A stretch of 64,000 nucleotides of DNA from Moheibacter sediminis (GTDB lineage Bacteria > Bacteroidota > Bacteroidia > Flavobacteriales > Weeksellaceae). The position numbers were made by a program, and so were the translations under genes. The notes under the pieces were generated by a model. That model worked only from the letters and a program-made list of their open reading frames with translations, searched no databases and was not told the DNA's origin. The stretch covers positions 310,001 through 374,000 of the forward strand of contig NZ_FWXS01000002.1 in assembly GCF_900176425.1 (NCBI RefSeq), in the 5' to 3' direction. This document shows, piece by piece, positions 48,107-57,902 of this stretch (the first letter of the stretch is position 1; each line of letters starts with the position of its first letter).

Positions 48107-50706
48107 TTTCTATTTTTCCAACAATAAAATCCTCCACCTAAAACCAAAAGAACAAACAAAACATTGAAAGCCATCGTAACCATATTCCCTGTTTTTACCG
48201 TGTGTGGATTGAATTCCATCACGATTTGTTTGTCACCTTTTTCTAACTGAACTGCACGTAAGAAATAATTCGCTTTCAACATTTCTCTTTCTTTTCCATC
48301 GACTTTTATTGTCCAACCGTATGGATAATAAATTTCTGAGAAAACAGCAATTTTCGGCGAAGAAACATTGGCTTCGTATATCAATTTATTAGGTTGGTAA
48401 TTCATTAATTTAATGGAAGATGAATTATCTGATGTAAATGATTTGTTTAATTTATTATTTAAAACAACTGTTCTTCTCAAATCAACGTCTTTCAACGCTA
48501 AAATTTCCTCATTTGCATTGTTCACATACTCCACTTCCGAAACTAACCAAGCATTTCCAAAAGCATCTGGATTTGCTTGAATCATTGGGGTTCTCGCGTT
48601 TCCGTGAACGATGTATTTTGTATTTAATAAATTTAAGATCTTCTGCGTATCCACTTGCTGATTGATGCCTAATTTCTGAGTTTTTTCAGAACCTGAAAAA
48701 TACAAATCAATTACATCTTGAAAATTATGAAGTTTTGCTCCGTGGTAACCACCGATTGAATTTACAAAATAAGATGTCGTGGCATCATTGAATGTGCTGA
48801 AAACATTGTCAAACACACGGTATTGCGTTTTGTCCGCTTTGCGCAAACTGTCTAAACTTTTGTTGAATGGGACTTTTTGTGCAACGCCCATCAAATGTTG
48901 ATTTTCCCTTGCTCCTTCCAATAATCTTGGTGAAAGTTCAGTCGGAAAAGGATTATCCACAAATAATTTAGAAACAAAATTATCTTCATTTAAATAACGT
49001 TTGTTGATTTGCCAACCATCAATTAATGCTAAAAACCCGATTCCTAAAACGATTATCAAACTGTTTTTCAGGTATTTGAATTGATAAGCTAACAACAAAG
49101 CCAAAGTCAGAATTACAAAAATCAAAGTTCTCAATGTATCCGCTCTGAACATATCGATTCTGTCTTGAATCAATGCTTTGTTCACGTTGTTCAATAAAGT
49201 ATCCCAAACACCATAACCATCCGGATATCCTTGTTTGACTGCTCCCATAATATCTTGCTTGGTATATAAATCATATTCGGTTGAAAAGCTGAATAAATTT
49301 CCTCCAAATAAATAGAAAATGATTAATAAACCTACAACTCCCCCTCCGGCATACATCAGGATTTTCTTTTTGAATTCATCTGTCAAACTTTCATCTTTGA
49401 AGAAAACATACAAAGTCAGAATCGCTAATAAAGGCATGGTGAATTCTGCCATGACGAGCATTGACGAAACCGCTCTGAATTTATCGTAGAAAGGAAAATA
49501 ATCCACAAACAAATTCGTCAAAAATGAGAAGTTTTTACCCCAAGCCAACATGATGCTTAAAACAGTTGCACCAAGTAACCACCATTTGTAATTTGACCAT
49601 TTATTTCGAACTAAAAACAATCCTAAAAAGAATAAAAATATAACAATCGCTCCCTGATAAGCAGGTCCTGAAGTTCCCGGCTGGTCGCCCCAGTAAGTCG
49701 AAACCGGACTTGAAGCCAAATAGTCAAATGCTTGTGCATTGAATTCATTGTTCATGTCCAAAAGATGTTGTTGCTTTTGGATTTCAGCAATATAATTCTT
49801 TAGATTTTCTTCTTGAGGCTGGCTTCCACCACCCATAAAATTTGGAATGAAAAGATTGAAAGTTTCCAGTTTTCCATAACTCCAATGTGTTATGTAATCG
49901 TGGTCTAATCCTGAATCTTTTTCAGTTAACAAAGTCATGTCTGACTTTCCTCGGATGGTTTCTTTGCTGTATTCGTAAGTCGTCATCAATCTAGTGGAAT
50001 TCAATCCGACACCGATGATACTTGCACCAATTAACAATCCGGTTGCGATGGTAAAAGGTTTGATTTCTTTTAATTTGATGGCATCAATTAATTCAACCAC
50101 AAAAAATACCATCATCACCAGGAAAAGATAAAACGTCATTTGCGGATGATTGGCAGATAACTCCAACCCCATACACAAAGCCGTGAGTAAAAATCCGGCA
50201 ATGTATTTCCGCTGATAAAGCAAAATAATTCCCGCTACCAATGGCGCAAAATAAGCAATTGCATGCACTTTTGCGTTATGTCCGGCAGCGATAATGATGT
50301 AGAAATAAGCACCTAATGCAAAGAAAATTGCTCCGGTCAAAGCATATTTCCAATTGTTTTTGAAGACTACCATTCCAAGAGTGAAAAATCCTGCGAACAA
50401 CAAGAAAATGTAATCGGCAGGACGTGGTAAAAACCTGAGCGTCTGGTCTATTTTTTTGATAAAATCATAATCGTATTTCGCGCCGGTTTGGTACGTGGGC
50501 ATTCCGCCAAACATGGCGTTGGACCAATAGGTATTTTCTCCGGTTTTTTCTTGAAATTTTTGCATTTCTTCCGCACTTCCTTTATAATTCACAATATCGG
50601 GCTGGATAATCGAATTGTCGGAAAGTACCGGCGAACAATAAGCAACCGCAATTATTGCAAATAAAATGATTGCTACGGCACTGAAAATGAGATTATTTTT
50701 TTTCAT
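48079..50706 (-). CDS. YfhO family membrane protein
   Basis: 875 residues. An N-terminal membrane helix (8-25) precedes a periplasmic loop with NYKGSAEEMQKFQEKTGENTYW-type sequence, then about eleven membrane helices (e.g. FLLFAGFFTLGMVVF, AHNAKVHAIAYFAPLVAGIILLY, WWLLGATVLSIML). A large extracytoplasmic domain (about 590-845, VGDKQIVMEFNPHTVKTG-like end) and a final helix follow. YfhO proteins belong to the GT-C-like superfamily and can modify teichoic acids or lipid-linked sugars in other bacteria. DUF4834, DUF6263 and a glycosyltransferase are in the same operon, so a surface-glycan role is likely. Confidence 0.9.
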   Translation of the reverse strand: MKKNNLIFSAVAIILFAIIAVAYCSPVLSDNSIIQPDIVNYKGSAEEMQKFQEKTGENTYWSNAMFGGMPTYQTGAKYDYDFIKKIDQTLRFLPRPADYIFLLFAGFFTLGMVVFKNNWKYALTGAIFFALGAYFYIIIAAGHNAKVHAIAYFAPLVAGIILLYQRKYIAGFLLTALCMGLELSANHPQMTFYLFLVMMVFFVVELIDAIKLKEIKPFTIATGLLIGASIIGVGLNSTRLMTTYEYSKETIRGKSDMTLLTEKDSGLDHDYITHWSYGKLETFNLFIPNFMGGGSQPQEENLKNYIAEIQKQQHLLDMNNEFNAQAFDYLASSPVSTYWGDQPGTSGPAYQGAIVIFLFFLGLFLVRNKWSNYKWWLLGATVLSIMLAWGKNFSFLTNLFVDYFPFYDKFRAVSSMLVMAEFTMPLLAILTLYVFFKDESLTDEFKKKILMYAGGGVVGLLIIFYLFGGNLFSFSTEYDLYTKQDIMGAVKQGYPDGYGVWDTLLNNVNKALIQDRIDMFRADTLRTLIFVILTLALLLAYQFKYLKNSLIIVLGIGFLALIDGWQINKRYLNEDNFVSKLFVDNPFPTELSPRLLEGARENQHLMGVAQKVPFNKSLDSLRKADKTQYRVFDNVFSTFNDATTSYFVNSIGGYHGAKLHNFQDVIDLYFSGSEKTQKLGINQQVDTQKILNLLNTKYIVHGNARTPMIQANPDAFGNAWLVSEVEYVNNANEEILALKDVDLRRTVVLNNKLNKSFTSDNSSSIKLMNYQPNKLIYEANVSSPKIAVFSEIYYPYGWTIKVDGKEREMLKANYFLRAVQLEKGDKQIVMEFNPHTVKTGNMVTMAFNVLFVLLVLGGGFYCWKNRNSELSEKSL

Positions 50707-50929
50707 CTTTTTCTTCTATGACTTCATAATCTACCGATTCGGCTTCGATAGTAAATTTCGGCTTTTCCAAACTTTCTGAATTAGAATAAGTCTGGCTTCT
50801 GTTTTGGTTTTGATTTGGATTGGAAAAAGGATTTTGCTGCGGGCGTTTCGGTGTGAAAAAAATACGCACAACCATCCTTATAACCAAATAAGCAACCAAT
50901 GAATAAAATACGAATTTGAGCAGTGACAT
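50693..50929 (-). CDS. DUF4834 family small membrane protein
   Basis: 78 residues. One N-terminal membrane helix (LLKFVFYSLVAYLVIRMVVRIFF), an Asn/Gln-rich linker (NPFSNPNQNQNRSQ) and the conserved C-terminus ESVDYEVIEEKDEKK. The 3' end overlaps the YfhO start by 14 bp, so they are coupled. Function unknown; the DUF4834-YfhO pair is typical of flavobacteria. Confidence 0.87.
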   Translation of the reverse strand: MSLLKFVFYSLVAYLVIRMVVRIFFTPKRPQQNPFSNPNQNQNRSQTYSNSESLEKPKFTIEAESVDYEVIEEKDEKK

Positions 50930-50932
50930 AAT

Positions 50933-51988
50933 TTAATTTACAGATGTTTTTGTAGTGGAAGTCTGTGTCATCGTTTTTTTCTGACCTTGTCCTTCCATAG
51001 TTTGTTTTACGGTTTCGCTTTTGGTTAAATCTACTTTTTTAATCCAACCTGAACCTAAATCTAAATCAATTGAACCCTTGAGTGTTGCATTATTTGACAT
51101 TGACATTGTAACACCTTGTTGCGTTTCCTTTCCGTTTACATTTTGAACTCCATCTACAGTAATTGTTGCGATGTTTCCATCTATTGATTTAAATGTTCTT
51201 GTAACTTTATTGGTTCCTTTGATCGGGCCTTCACTGATATTTTGAGAATCTTCCCAATTTTCTCCTATCTTCATGGATTTATCTGGAAAAATGTTTAATG
51301 TTTCTTCAAATTGCATTTTGATGAATTCTGAATTTAAAGTTCCTTTCAAAAGTTCACCAATCATTTTTTGTTCTTCAGCTGTAAAATCATTTTTTAGCTT
51401 TGATTGAACCGATGAAGAAACCTTATCCAATCCTTTAACATTTAGCACTTTACCTTTATTGTCGACTTCCATTTGAAAAGTCTCCCCTGTAATTGCCTTA
51501 TAAATTTTCCAGCTTTGTGCAATGTCTTTATCAGCCGGTTGAGTTGAACCTGTGTTGTAAAACATTTTTTCTCCTTCGGGAGAAGTAAATTCCTCACTAA
51601 ATGCTTTGAAAGTAGCTTTCAATTTGAATTTATTATCGACAACATCTTCTACAAAATAAGAAACATCAGTTGTACGTGAGCTTGTCATCTTCTGAGATTG
51701 CGTACCGTCACTTAAACTTTGGTTCGTATTGATTTTCAAAGAAAAAGGATAAGTTTCTCCTTTCTTCAAATTGTATCTAAAAGTATAAGTTCCATCTTCT
51801 GCTTTTTGCAAAGCAGCTTCTTCGTTAGGGATTTCTTTTACATTTTCAGTAGAAAAGACAACAGTATCTCCTGCTTCATTTACAACTAATTTTTCTCCGT
51901 TTTCATTTGTTCCTACAACTTTTTCATTTTCTTTTTTACAACTTGCAATCAATGCAAAAGCAGCAAGAATTATCAGTGATTTCTTCAT
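50933..51988 (-). CDS. DUF6263 family lipoprotein
   Basis: 351 residues. Lipobox ALIASC (Cys17) and a Lys/Glu tether. The mature protein contains the DUF6263 pattern: YTFRYNLKKGETYPFSLKINTNQ, SYFVEDVVDNKFKLKATF, EGEKMFYNT, GETFQMEVDNKGKVLNVKG, FPDKSMKIGENWED and LDLGSGWIKKVDLTKSE. Function unknown; probably outer-membrane-anchored. It is first in the operon, 3 bp before DUF4834. Confidence 0.87.
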   Translation of the reverse strand: MKKSLIILAAFALIASCKKENEKVVGTNENGEKLVVNEAGDTVVFSTENVKEIPNEEAALQKAEDGTYTFRYNLKKGETYPFSLKINTNQSLSDGTQSQKMTSSRTTDVSYFVEDVVDNKFKLKATFKAFSEEFTSPEGEKMFYNTGSTQPADKDIAQSWKIYKAITGETFQMEVDNKGKVLNVKGLDKVSSSVQSKLKNDFTAEEQKMIGELLKGTLNSEFIKMQFEETLNIFPDKSMKIGENWEDSQNISEGPIKGTNKVTRTFKSIDGNIATITVDGVQNVNGKETQQGVTMSMSNNATLKGSIDLDLGSGWIKKVDLTKSETVKQTMEGQGQKKTMTQTSTTKTSVN

Positions 51989-52150
51989 TCAATTTCAAAT
52001 TTGGGGCAAGTTAATTATAAAATCAGATATACCTTTAATCACAAAGAATTTTAATCGAATTTTAGGATTTTATTTGGTACGAAATATTAAAAAAACTGTT
52101 TCTTTTTTGTCGAAACGATAAATTTACCAATGGAAATATAAAGAATTTGT

Positions 52151-52158
52151 TACTTTTG
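52151..52158 (+). promoter_or_regulatory. -7 promoter box of the amino acid permease gene
   Basis: TACTTTTG matches TAnnTTTG, 35 bp before ATG 52194. The -33 region has no TTG at the normal distance. Confidence 0.5.
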
Positions 52159-52193
52159 TTCATCTTGATAACACAAATCGAAAAACAAAACAC

Positions 52194-53912
52194 ATGAGTA
52201 TTTTTACAAGAAAACCTTTGTCCACGCTATTGGCAGAAGCCAGCGACAGCGGAGAACACACTCTCAAAAAGACATTGGGAACCTGGGGATTGATTTCACT
52301 GGGAATCGGAGCCATCATTGGTGCTGGACTTTTTTCCATCACGGGAATGGCCGCCGCTGACTATGCCGGACCATCAATCGTTATTTCCTTTATCATTGCA
52401 GCTTTGGGCTGTGCGCTGGCAGGATTATGTTATGCTGAATTTGCATCGATGATACCAGTTGCGGGAAGTGCCTACACCTATTCTTATGCAACAATGGGCG
52501 AATTTGTCGCTTGGATCATCGGATGGGATTTGGTTTTGGAATACGCTGTTGGAGCCGCTACAGTTGCTTCGAGCTGGTCGGGTTATCTCGATAAATTTTT
52601 ACAATCCGTTGGAATTAATTTCCCTCCTGAATTATTGATGACACCTTTTGATTCAATGACTTTGGCAAACGGAGACGTGGTAACGGGTTTAATTAATTTA
52701 CCCGCTGTTTTCATCGTAACCATTATGTCTTTGGTTTTGATCAGAGGAACGCAGGAATCATCCTTTGTAAATGCAATTATTGTAGTTATGAAAGTGGTAA
52801 TCGTACTAATATTTATCGTAGTAGGATTTCAATACATCCGTCCTGAAAACCATGTCCCATTCATTCCTGAAAATACCGGAAAATTTGGAGAGTTCGGTTT
52901 CTCCGGAATCATTCGGGCCGCCGCCGTCGTGTTTTTTGCCTATATTGGTTTTGATGCTGTGAGTACTGCAGCTCAGGAAACTAAAAATCCTAAAAAGTCT
53001 ATGCCTTTAGGAATTTTAGGGTCATTATTGATCTGTACAGTTTTATATATATTGTTTGCATTTGTAATGACGGGAGTTGCTAATTATGAGGCTTATGGTG
53101 CAGATCCAACCAATAAATTGGCACCTGTTGCCATTGCGATCAGCAATATGGGAGATTTAGGACCGGACGGTGTTGTTCATGCTGCTTACCCTTGGTTAAA
53201 TACTTCTATTGTGGTAGCGATTTTATTGGGATATGCTTCTGTAATCCTGGTTTTATTGTTAGGGCAAAGCCGTGTGTTCTATTCGATGAGTAAAGATGGA
53301 TTGGTTCCGAAAATATTTTCTTCAATTCATCCTAAATTCCAGACACCACATAAATCGAATTTATTCTTTTTGTTATTCGTAAGTATTTTTGCGGCATTTG
53401 TTCCAGGACGTGTTGTGGGAGAAATGACGAGTATCGGAACTTTATTTGCATTCATTTTAGTTTGTGCCGGCGTTTTGGTCTTGAGAAAATCTATGCCTGA
53501 TGCACCAAGAGCTTTCAGAGTTCCATTGGTTCCATTAATTCCGATTTTAGGGATTTTGGTTTGTTTCTTTATGATGGCTTTTTTGCCATTGGACACCTGG
53601 ATGCGTTTGATTTTATGGATGATTGTTGGTTTGGATGTTTATTTATTTTACGGATTGAAAAACAGTCATTTAACTAGTCATCAACCCGGAATTATAAACA
53701 ATGCCAATAAATTTGTAGGAATTAGCGGTTTGGTTCTTTCTATTGCTTTGATTATCGTTGCTGTAGCACATCATCAGGTTTCTGAAGTCAATCCTTCAAC
53801 AGGACAAATTAATGACGCAGGTTTGTATTATTTCTCAATGGCATTTGGAATTATCCACTTGTTGCTTTACATCTTTAAAACAATGAAAGGTTACGGAACT
53901 AAAACCGTTTAA
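52194..53912 (+). CDS. Amino acid permease (APC superfamily, cationic amino acid transporter-like)
   Basis: 572 residues, about 14 hydrophobic segments. The APC substrate motif GLISLGIGAIIGAGLFSITGMAA lies in the first helix. ALAGLCYAEFASMIPVAGSAYTYSYATMGEF and FFAYIGFDAVSTAAQETKNPKKSMPLGI are hallmarks of the CAT subfamily (SLC7A-like), which usually moves Arg, Lys or other amino acids. The length beyond 12 helices also fits CAT proteins. Substrate not determinable from sequence. Confidence 0.92.
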   Translation: MSIFTRKPLSTLLAEASDSGEHTLKKTLGTWGLISLGIGAIIGAGLFSITGMAAADYAGPSIVISFIIAALGCALAGLCYAEFASMIPVAGSAYTYSYATMGEFVAWIIGWDLVLEYAVGAATVASSWSGYLDKFLQSVGINFPPELLMTPFDSMTLANGDVVTGLINLPAVFIVTIMSLVLIRGTQESSFVNAIIVVMKVVIVLIFIVVGFQYIRPENHVPFIPENTGKFGEFGFSGIIRAAAVVFFAYIGFDAVSTAAQETKNPKKSMPLGILGSLLICTVLYILFAFVMTGVANYEAYGADPTNKLAPVAIAISNMGDLGPDGVVHAAYPWLNTSIVVAILLGYASVILVLLLGQSRVFYSMSKDGLVPKIFSSIHPKFQTPHKSNLFFLLFVSIFAAFVPGRVVGEMTSIGTLFAFILVCAGVLVLRKSMPDAPRAFRVPLVPLIPILGILVCFFMMAFLPLDTWMRLILWMIVGLDVYLFYGLKNSHLTSHQPGIINNANKFVGISGLVLSIALIIVAVAHHQVSEVNPSTGQINDAGLYYFSMAFGIIHLLLYIFKTMKGYGTKTV

Positions 53913-53930
53913 TCTTTAAATTAAGCATAC

Positions 53931-53960
53931 AAAAAAGGCAGTCAAATCGACTGCCTTTTT
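53931..53960. terminator. Bidirectional terminator between permease and Dcp-like genes
   Basis: Twelve-bp stem AAAAAGGCAGTC (53932-53943)/GACTGCCTTTTT (53949-53960) with a 5-nt loop, giving a T run on both strands between convergent stops. Confidence 0.92.
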
Positions 53961-53985
53961 CATTTTATAATCAATTCAAATTGAA

Positions 53986-56127
53986 TTAATTCTTCAAATT
54001 ATTTTGATTTACAGTTAAACCTCTTTTTTTCAAAAGCGGTTCGATGCTTGGTTCTGAGCCACGGAATTTTTTGTAAAGTTCCATCGCATCTTCCGTATTT
54101 CCTTTTTCAAGAATATTTTTTCTAAATGACTGCGCTTTTTCTTGGTTAAATAAAGAAGTCGATTTAAATACAGAATAAGCATCCGTATCTAAAACACCTG
54201 ACCAGATGTAGCTGTAATAACCTGCGGAGTATCCACCCGCAAAAATATGTTGGAAATAAGTACTTTTATAACGTGGAATAATGGATGAAATTAATCCTAA
54301 TTTCTGCATAGATTCTTTCTCGAAATCAGTAACGGATTTTGTGATATTTCCTGCTTGTGTGTGGTAATCTAAATCTAAAAGTGAAGCAGCTAAATATTCC
54401 GTCGTCGCAAATCCCTGGTCAAAAGTTCCGCTTTTTTCCAATTTCTGAATCAAAGCATCCGGAATTATTTCTCCTGTTTTGTAATGTTTTGCATACATTT
54501 TCAAAACTTCAGGATCGGCTGCCCAGTTTTCCATAACCTGAGATGGGAGTTCCACAAAATCTCTTGAAACATTAGTTCCGGAAAGACTTTCGTAAGTTAC
54601 GTTAGATAAAAGCCCGTGCAATGCATGTCCAAACTCATGGAAAAATGTAATGGTTTCATCATACGTCAACAAAGCCGGCGCATCTGCAGTAGGTTGTGTA
54701 AAATTACATACAATTGTAACTACCGGAAGAATTCTTTTGCCATTTTCCATTTTTTGCTCGCGGAATGAGCTCATCCACGCTCCTCCTCTCTTCGATTCTC
54801 TCGGGTGCATATCCATGTAAAGAATTCCAACTTCTTTTCCGTCAGCTTCGGTTACTTTCCAAGTTGTAACGTCTTTGTGGTAAATCGGAAGATTCGTCAA
54901 TTGTTCGAATTTCAATCCATATAATTTCTCGGTAACCATAAAAACACCATCACGTACATTGTCGATTGCGAAGTATGGTTTGATTTCAGATTCTTCCAAA
55001 TCAAATTTCTGTTTGCGCAATTTTTCGGTGTAATATCTCCAATCATAAGGTTGAACAGCATCGTTGATTCCGTCAGCTTTCATCAAAGCTGCAATTTCAG
55101 CTTCTTCTTTTTTAGCATTTTCCAACGCTGGCTTCCACAATTGATTCAACAAATCAAAAGCTTTTTCAGGTGTTTTTGCCATCGATTCTTCCAAAACATA
55201 AGCCGCATGGTTTGTATAACCCAAAAGTTTTGCTTTTTCGTTACGGAGATTGGCTTGTTTGATGGCCAATTCTTTGTTGTCGAATTCATTTCCGTTGTTG
55301 CCACGGTTTTGGTAAGCGGTCCAGATTTCTTTTCTCAAATCACGATTGTCAGCAAATTGGAGGAATGGCATCACGCTAGCATTCTGCAAAGTAAAAATCC
55401 ATTTTCCTTCTTTTCCTTTTTCTTTGGCTGTATTTGCAGCAGATTCAACCAAAGACTCTGGCAATCCTGTTAAATTTTCTTTTTTGTCAACGACCAACTC
55501 ATAATTATTGATTTCAGACAAAAGATTGTCTCCGAATTTTACGGATAAAACCGATAATTCTTCATTTAATTTTCTCAATTTATTTTTCCCTTCCGCATTT
55601 AAATTAGCTCCGCTTCTTACAAATTTCTTGTATTTTTCTTCGAGTAATTTTTTTTGTTCCGGGTTTAAATTGAATTTGTCCTGATTTTCATAAACTGATT
55701 TTACACGTTGAAATAATTTTTCGTTTAAGTAAATATCATCGTTGTGTTTTGATAACAATGGTGCATTTTTCTGTGCCAAAGCCTGAAGAGTATCATTTGT
55801 GTTTGAGGAAGTTAAATTGAAAAATACAGTTAAAGTTTTCTTCAACAACTTACCTGAATTTTCCATTGCAATGATGGTATTTTCAAAAGTCGGTTCAGCC
55901 GTTTCATTTGCAATCTTATTGATTTCTTCTGTCTGAGCTTTGAATCCTTCTATGAAAGCAGGTTCAAAATGTTCATTTTTGATTTTATCAAAAGGAGGCA
56001 CCTGATAAGGCGTTTCGTATTCTGTAAAAAACGGATTTTCTGATTTATCTGTTGAAGCATCTTTTTTACAAGCTGTCATAATCAATCCTGTGGTTAAAAT
56101 AATAAATGAGATTTTTCTTTTTATCAT
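53986..56127 (-). CDS. dcp: M3 family metallopeptidase, Dcp-type dipeptidyl carboxypeptidase, lipoprotein
   Basis: 713 residues. Lipobox MTAC (Cys20) and a charged tether. The helical domains are followed by the zinc site TFFHEFGHALHGLL (H497, E498, H501) with the third ligand E526 in SRDFVELPSQVMENW. Further M3/Dcp motifs: PVVTIVCNFTQPTADAPALLTYDE and HIFAGGYSAGYYSYIWS. It removes C-terminal dipeptides, here probably in the periplasm, since E. coli Dcp has no lipobox. Family call strong; export is read from the lipobox. Confidence 0.94.
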   Translation of the reverse strand: MIKRKISFIILTTGLIMTACKKDASTDKSENPFFTEYETPYQVPPFDKIKNEHFEPAFIEGFKAQTEEINKIANETAEPTFENTIIAMENSGKLLKKTLTVFFNLTSSNTNDTLQALAQKNAPLLSKHNDDIYLNEKLFQRVKSVYENQDKFNLNPEQKKLLEEKYKKFVRSGANLNAEGKNKLRKLNEELSVLSVKFGDNLLSEINNYELVVDKKENLTGLPESLVESAANTAKEKGKEGKWIFTLQNASVMPFLQFADNRDLRKEIWTAYQNRGNNGNEFDNKELAIKQANLRNEKAKLLGYTNHAAYVLEESMAKTPEKAFDLLNQLWKPALENAKKEEAEIAALMKADGINDAVQPYDWRYYTEKLRKQKFDLEESEIKPYFAIDNVRDGVFMVTEKLYGLKFEQLTNLPIYHKDVTTWKVTEADGKEVGILYMDMHPRESKRGGAWMSSFREQKMENGKRILPVVTIVCNFTQPTADAPALLTYDETITFFHEFGHALHGLLSNVTYESLSGTNVSRDFVELPSQVMENWAADPEVLKMYAKHYKTGEIIPDALIQKLEKSGTFDQGFATTEYLAASLLDLDYHTQAGNITKSVTDFEKESMQKLGLISSIIPRYKSTYFQHIFAGGYSAGYYSYIWSGVLDTDAYSVFKSTSLFNQEKAQSFRKNILEKGNTEDAMELYKKFRGSEPSIEPLLKKRGLTVNQNNLKN

Positions 56128-56149
56128 GAGAATGTATTTCTGTGAAAAA

Positions 56150-56157
56150 CAAAGATA
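56150..56157 (-). promoter_or_regulatory. -7 promoter box of the Dcp-like gene
   Basis: On the minus strand TATCTTTG matches TAnnTTTG exactly, 22 bp before ATG 56127. No -33 TTG at 17-23 bp. Confidence 0.5.
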
Positions 56158-56272
56158 TATATTCCTGCAAATTAAGAGAGAACTTGATTGCTTTAAATTA
56201 CTCTAAATCTTTATACATACCAATTTTTAGGACATCTTCCTCAAAAAAGGGTTTCTAATTTTGTTGCCTTCC

Positions 56273-56440
56273 TTATATATTATGGATAAAAAAATATAAG
56301 AAAATCCATAGTGTAGTGAAAACAGCCAACACAGGGAGTACAGATTTTAGTTTTTTCTTGTCTTTTTCAACAATTAAGACATACAAGATATAAACTATAA
56401 ATACTGCCAGAAAAATAATTGGCATTAGGAGATACATCAT
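56273..56440 (-). CDS. 55-residue membrane protein of unknown function
   Basis: Starts ATG-ATG-TAT at 56440 and stops TAA at 56273. The protein begins MMYLLMPIIFLAVFIVYILY, has a charged hinge VEKDKKKLKSV, and ends LWIFLYFFIHNI*. Two membrane helices (about 3-24 and 36-54) and a positive cytosolic loop give the look of a real small membrane protein. A two-box promoter lies 32 bp upstream. No family recognised. Confidence 0.6.
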   Translation of the reverse strand: MMYLLMPIIFLAVFIVYILYVLIVEKDKKKLKSVLPVLAVFTTLWIFLYFFIHNI

Positions 56441-56471
56441 ATTGTTATGTTTAAAGTTATTGCTTATTACT

Positions 56472-56502
56472 CAAATTTAGTTAATAGTGATTGACTATAC
56501 AA
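56472..56502 (-). promoter_or_regulatory. Promoter of the 55-residue gene
   Basis: On the minus strand TTG (56502-56500) and TAAATTTG (56479-56472) are spaced by 20 bp, a full match to the Bacteroidota sigma-A pattern. A second TAAATTTG (56507-56500) lies upstream and shares its TTG with the -33 box. Confidence 0.55.
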
Positions 56503-56565
56503 ATTTATAATTTACAGCACGGAATAATCAAATAGGCGAAAATAACAGAAAGTTTGAAGCTATTG

Positions 56566-57150
56566 TTATAATCTTTGACTCAATACTTTTTCTATTTCTT
56601 GGAAACCCATATTTTTTGATTTTAATAAAATTAAAAAATGATATAATAAATCTGCCGCTTCATTTTTAAATAAATCATCATTATTATCTTTGGCCTCAAT
56701 TATCAATTCGACTGCTTCTTCCCCAACTTTCTGCGCAACTTTATTAATGCCTTTTTGATACAATTCATTGGTGTAAGAGTTTTTGGTGTTTTCATCGATT
56801 CGTTGATTGATGATTTCCTCCAGACGATACAAAAAGCCATTAGAAGTATCGTTGCAAAAACATGATACTGCGCCTGTATGACAAGTCGGACCTTCTTGTT
56901 TAACTTGAATAAGCAGTGCATCGTTGTCACAATCTATATGGATTTTTTTAACCCATAAAAAATTGCCCGAAGTTTCACCCTTTGTCCATAAACGATTTTT
57001 CGTGCGGCTAAAAAAAGTAACTTTTTCTTCTTTTAATGTTTTCAGGTAAGCATCCTCATTCATATAGCCCATCATCAATACCTGAAGACTTTTTTCAGCT
57101 TGTATGATTACCGGAACCAATCCATTTGCTTTGTTAAAATCTATATTCAT
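56566..57150 (-). CDS. hisIE: Bifunctional phosphoribosyl-AMP cyclohydrolase/phosphoribosyl-ATP pyrophosphatase
   Basis: 194 residues, a fusion of HisI (1-about 105) and HisE (about 115-194). The cyclohydrolase zinc site is CDNDALLIQVKQEGPTCHTG, following FFSRTKNRLWTKGETSGN. The HisE helices hold KVGEEAVELIIEAKDNND and EAADLLYHFLILLK. It performs steps 2 and 3 of histidine synthesis. Start overlaps the hisF stop by 4 bp. It ends the operon. Confidence 0.97.
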   Translation of the reverse strand: MNIDFNKANGLVPVIIQAEKSLQVLMMGYMNEDAYLKTLKEEKVTFFSRTKNRLWTKGETSGNFLWVKKIHIDCDNDALLIQVKQEGPTCHTGAVSCFCNDTSNGFLYRLEEIINQRIDENTKNSYTNELYQKGINKVAQKVGEEAVELIIEAKDNNDDLFKNEAADLLYHFLILLKSKNMGFQEIEKVLSQRL

Positions 57151-57902
57151 ATTCTTACCGGGATGTTTTGTTTGTTTAAAAATTCTTTGAGTTCGGGTAT
57201 TGGAATTTGTCCAAAGTGAAAAACACTTGCAGCCAAAGCTCCTGTCGCTTTGCTCTTTTCAAATACCTCTGCAAAATCTTGCTTCTTCCCTGCTCCACCT
57301 GAGGCAATGACGGGAACCGAAACCTTCTCTGAAACCTGTTGAGTAATTTCTAAAGCAAATCCGGATTGCGTTCCATCATTGTTCATCGATGTCAATAAGA
57401 TTTCTCCCGCACCCAGTTCAACTCCTTTTTCAGCCCATTCCAAAGCATTTAATTGGGTATTAACATTTCCTCCATTTCTGAAAACAATCCATTGATTGTC
57501 AACAAATTTTGTGTCGATTGCGAGAACTACGCATTGGCTTCCAAATTCATTTACAATTTCTGCAATGAGCTTAGGATTTTGAATAGCAGAAGAATTGATA
57601 CTGATTTTATCAGCACCGGAATTAATAATCATTTTCGCATCTTCAAGAGAATTAATTCCCCCACCGACGGTAAAGGGAATATTGATTTCCGAAGCAATTT
57701 CACTCACCAATTCACATAAAATTTTTCGTTTCTCTAATGTGGCAGTAATGTCCAAAAAAACCAATTCGTCTGCTCCTTCTTTTACATATCGTTGAGCCAA
57801 TTCAATCGGATCTCCAGCGTCTTTTATTCCTTCAAAATTAATTCCCTTGACGACTCTCCCGTTTTTTATATCTAAACAAGGAATGATTCTTTTCTTTAAC
57901 AT
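57147..57902 (-). CDS. hisF: Imidazole glycerol phosphate synthase, cyclase subunit
   Basis: 251 residues. The TIM barrel opens [20 protein letters not shown], with catalytic Asp residues in CLDI and [13 protein letters not shown], and phosphate loops [12 protein letters not shown] and [14 protein letters not shown]. It works with HisH. Overlaps hisA by 7 bp. Confidence 0.97.
   Translation of the reverse strand: MLKKRIIPCLDIKNGRVVKGINFEGIKDAGDPIELAQRYVKEGADELVFLDITATLEKRKILCELVSEIASEINIPFTVGGGINSLEDAKMIINSGADKISINSSAIQNPKLIAEIVNEFGSQCVVLAIDTKFVDNQWIVFRNGGNVNTQLNALEWAEKGVELGAGEILLTSMNNDGTQSGFALEITQQVSEKVSVPVIASGGAGKKQDFAEVFEKSKATGALAASVFHFGQIPIPELKEFLNKQNIPVRI

Noticed and set aside
55051-55473. 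140-codon plus-strand frame opposite the Dcp-like gene
   Set aside because: Antisense to the conserved M3 peptidase and dominated by Phe and Ser, typical of a shadow frame.
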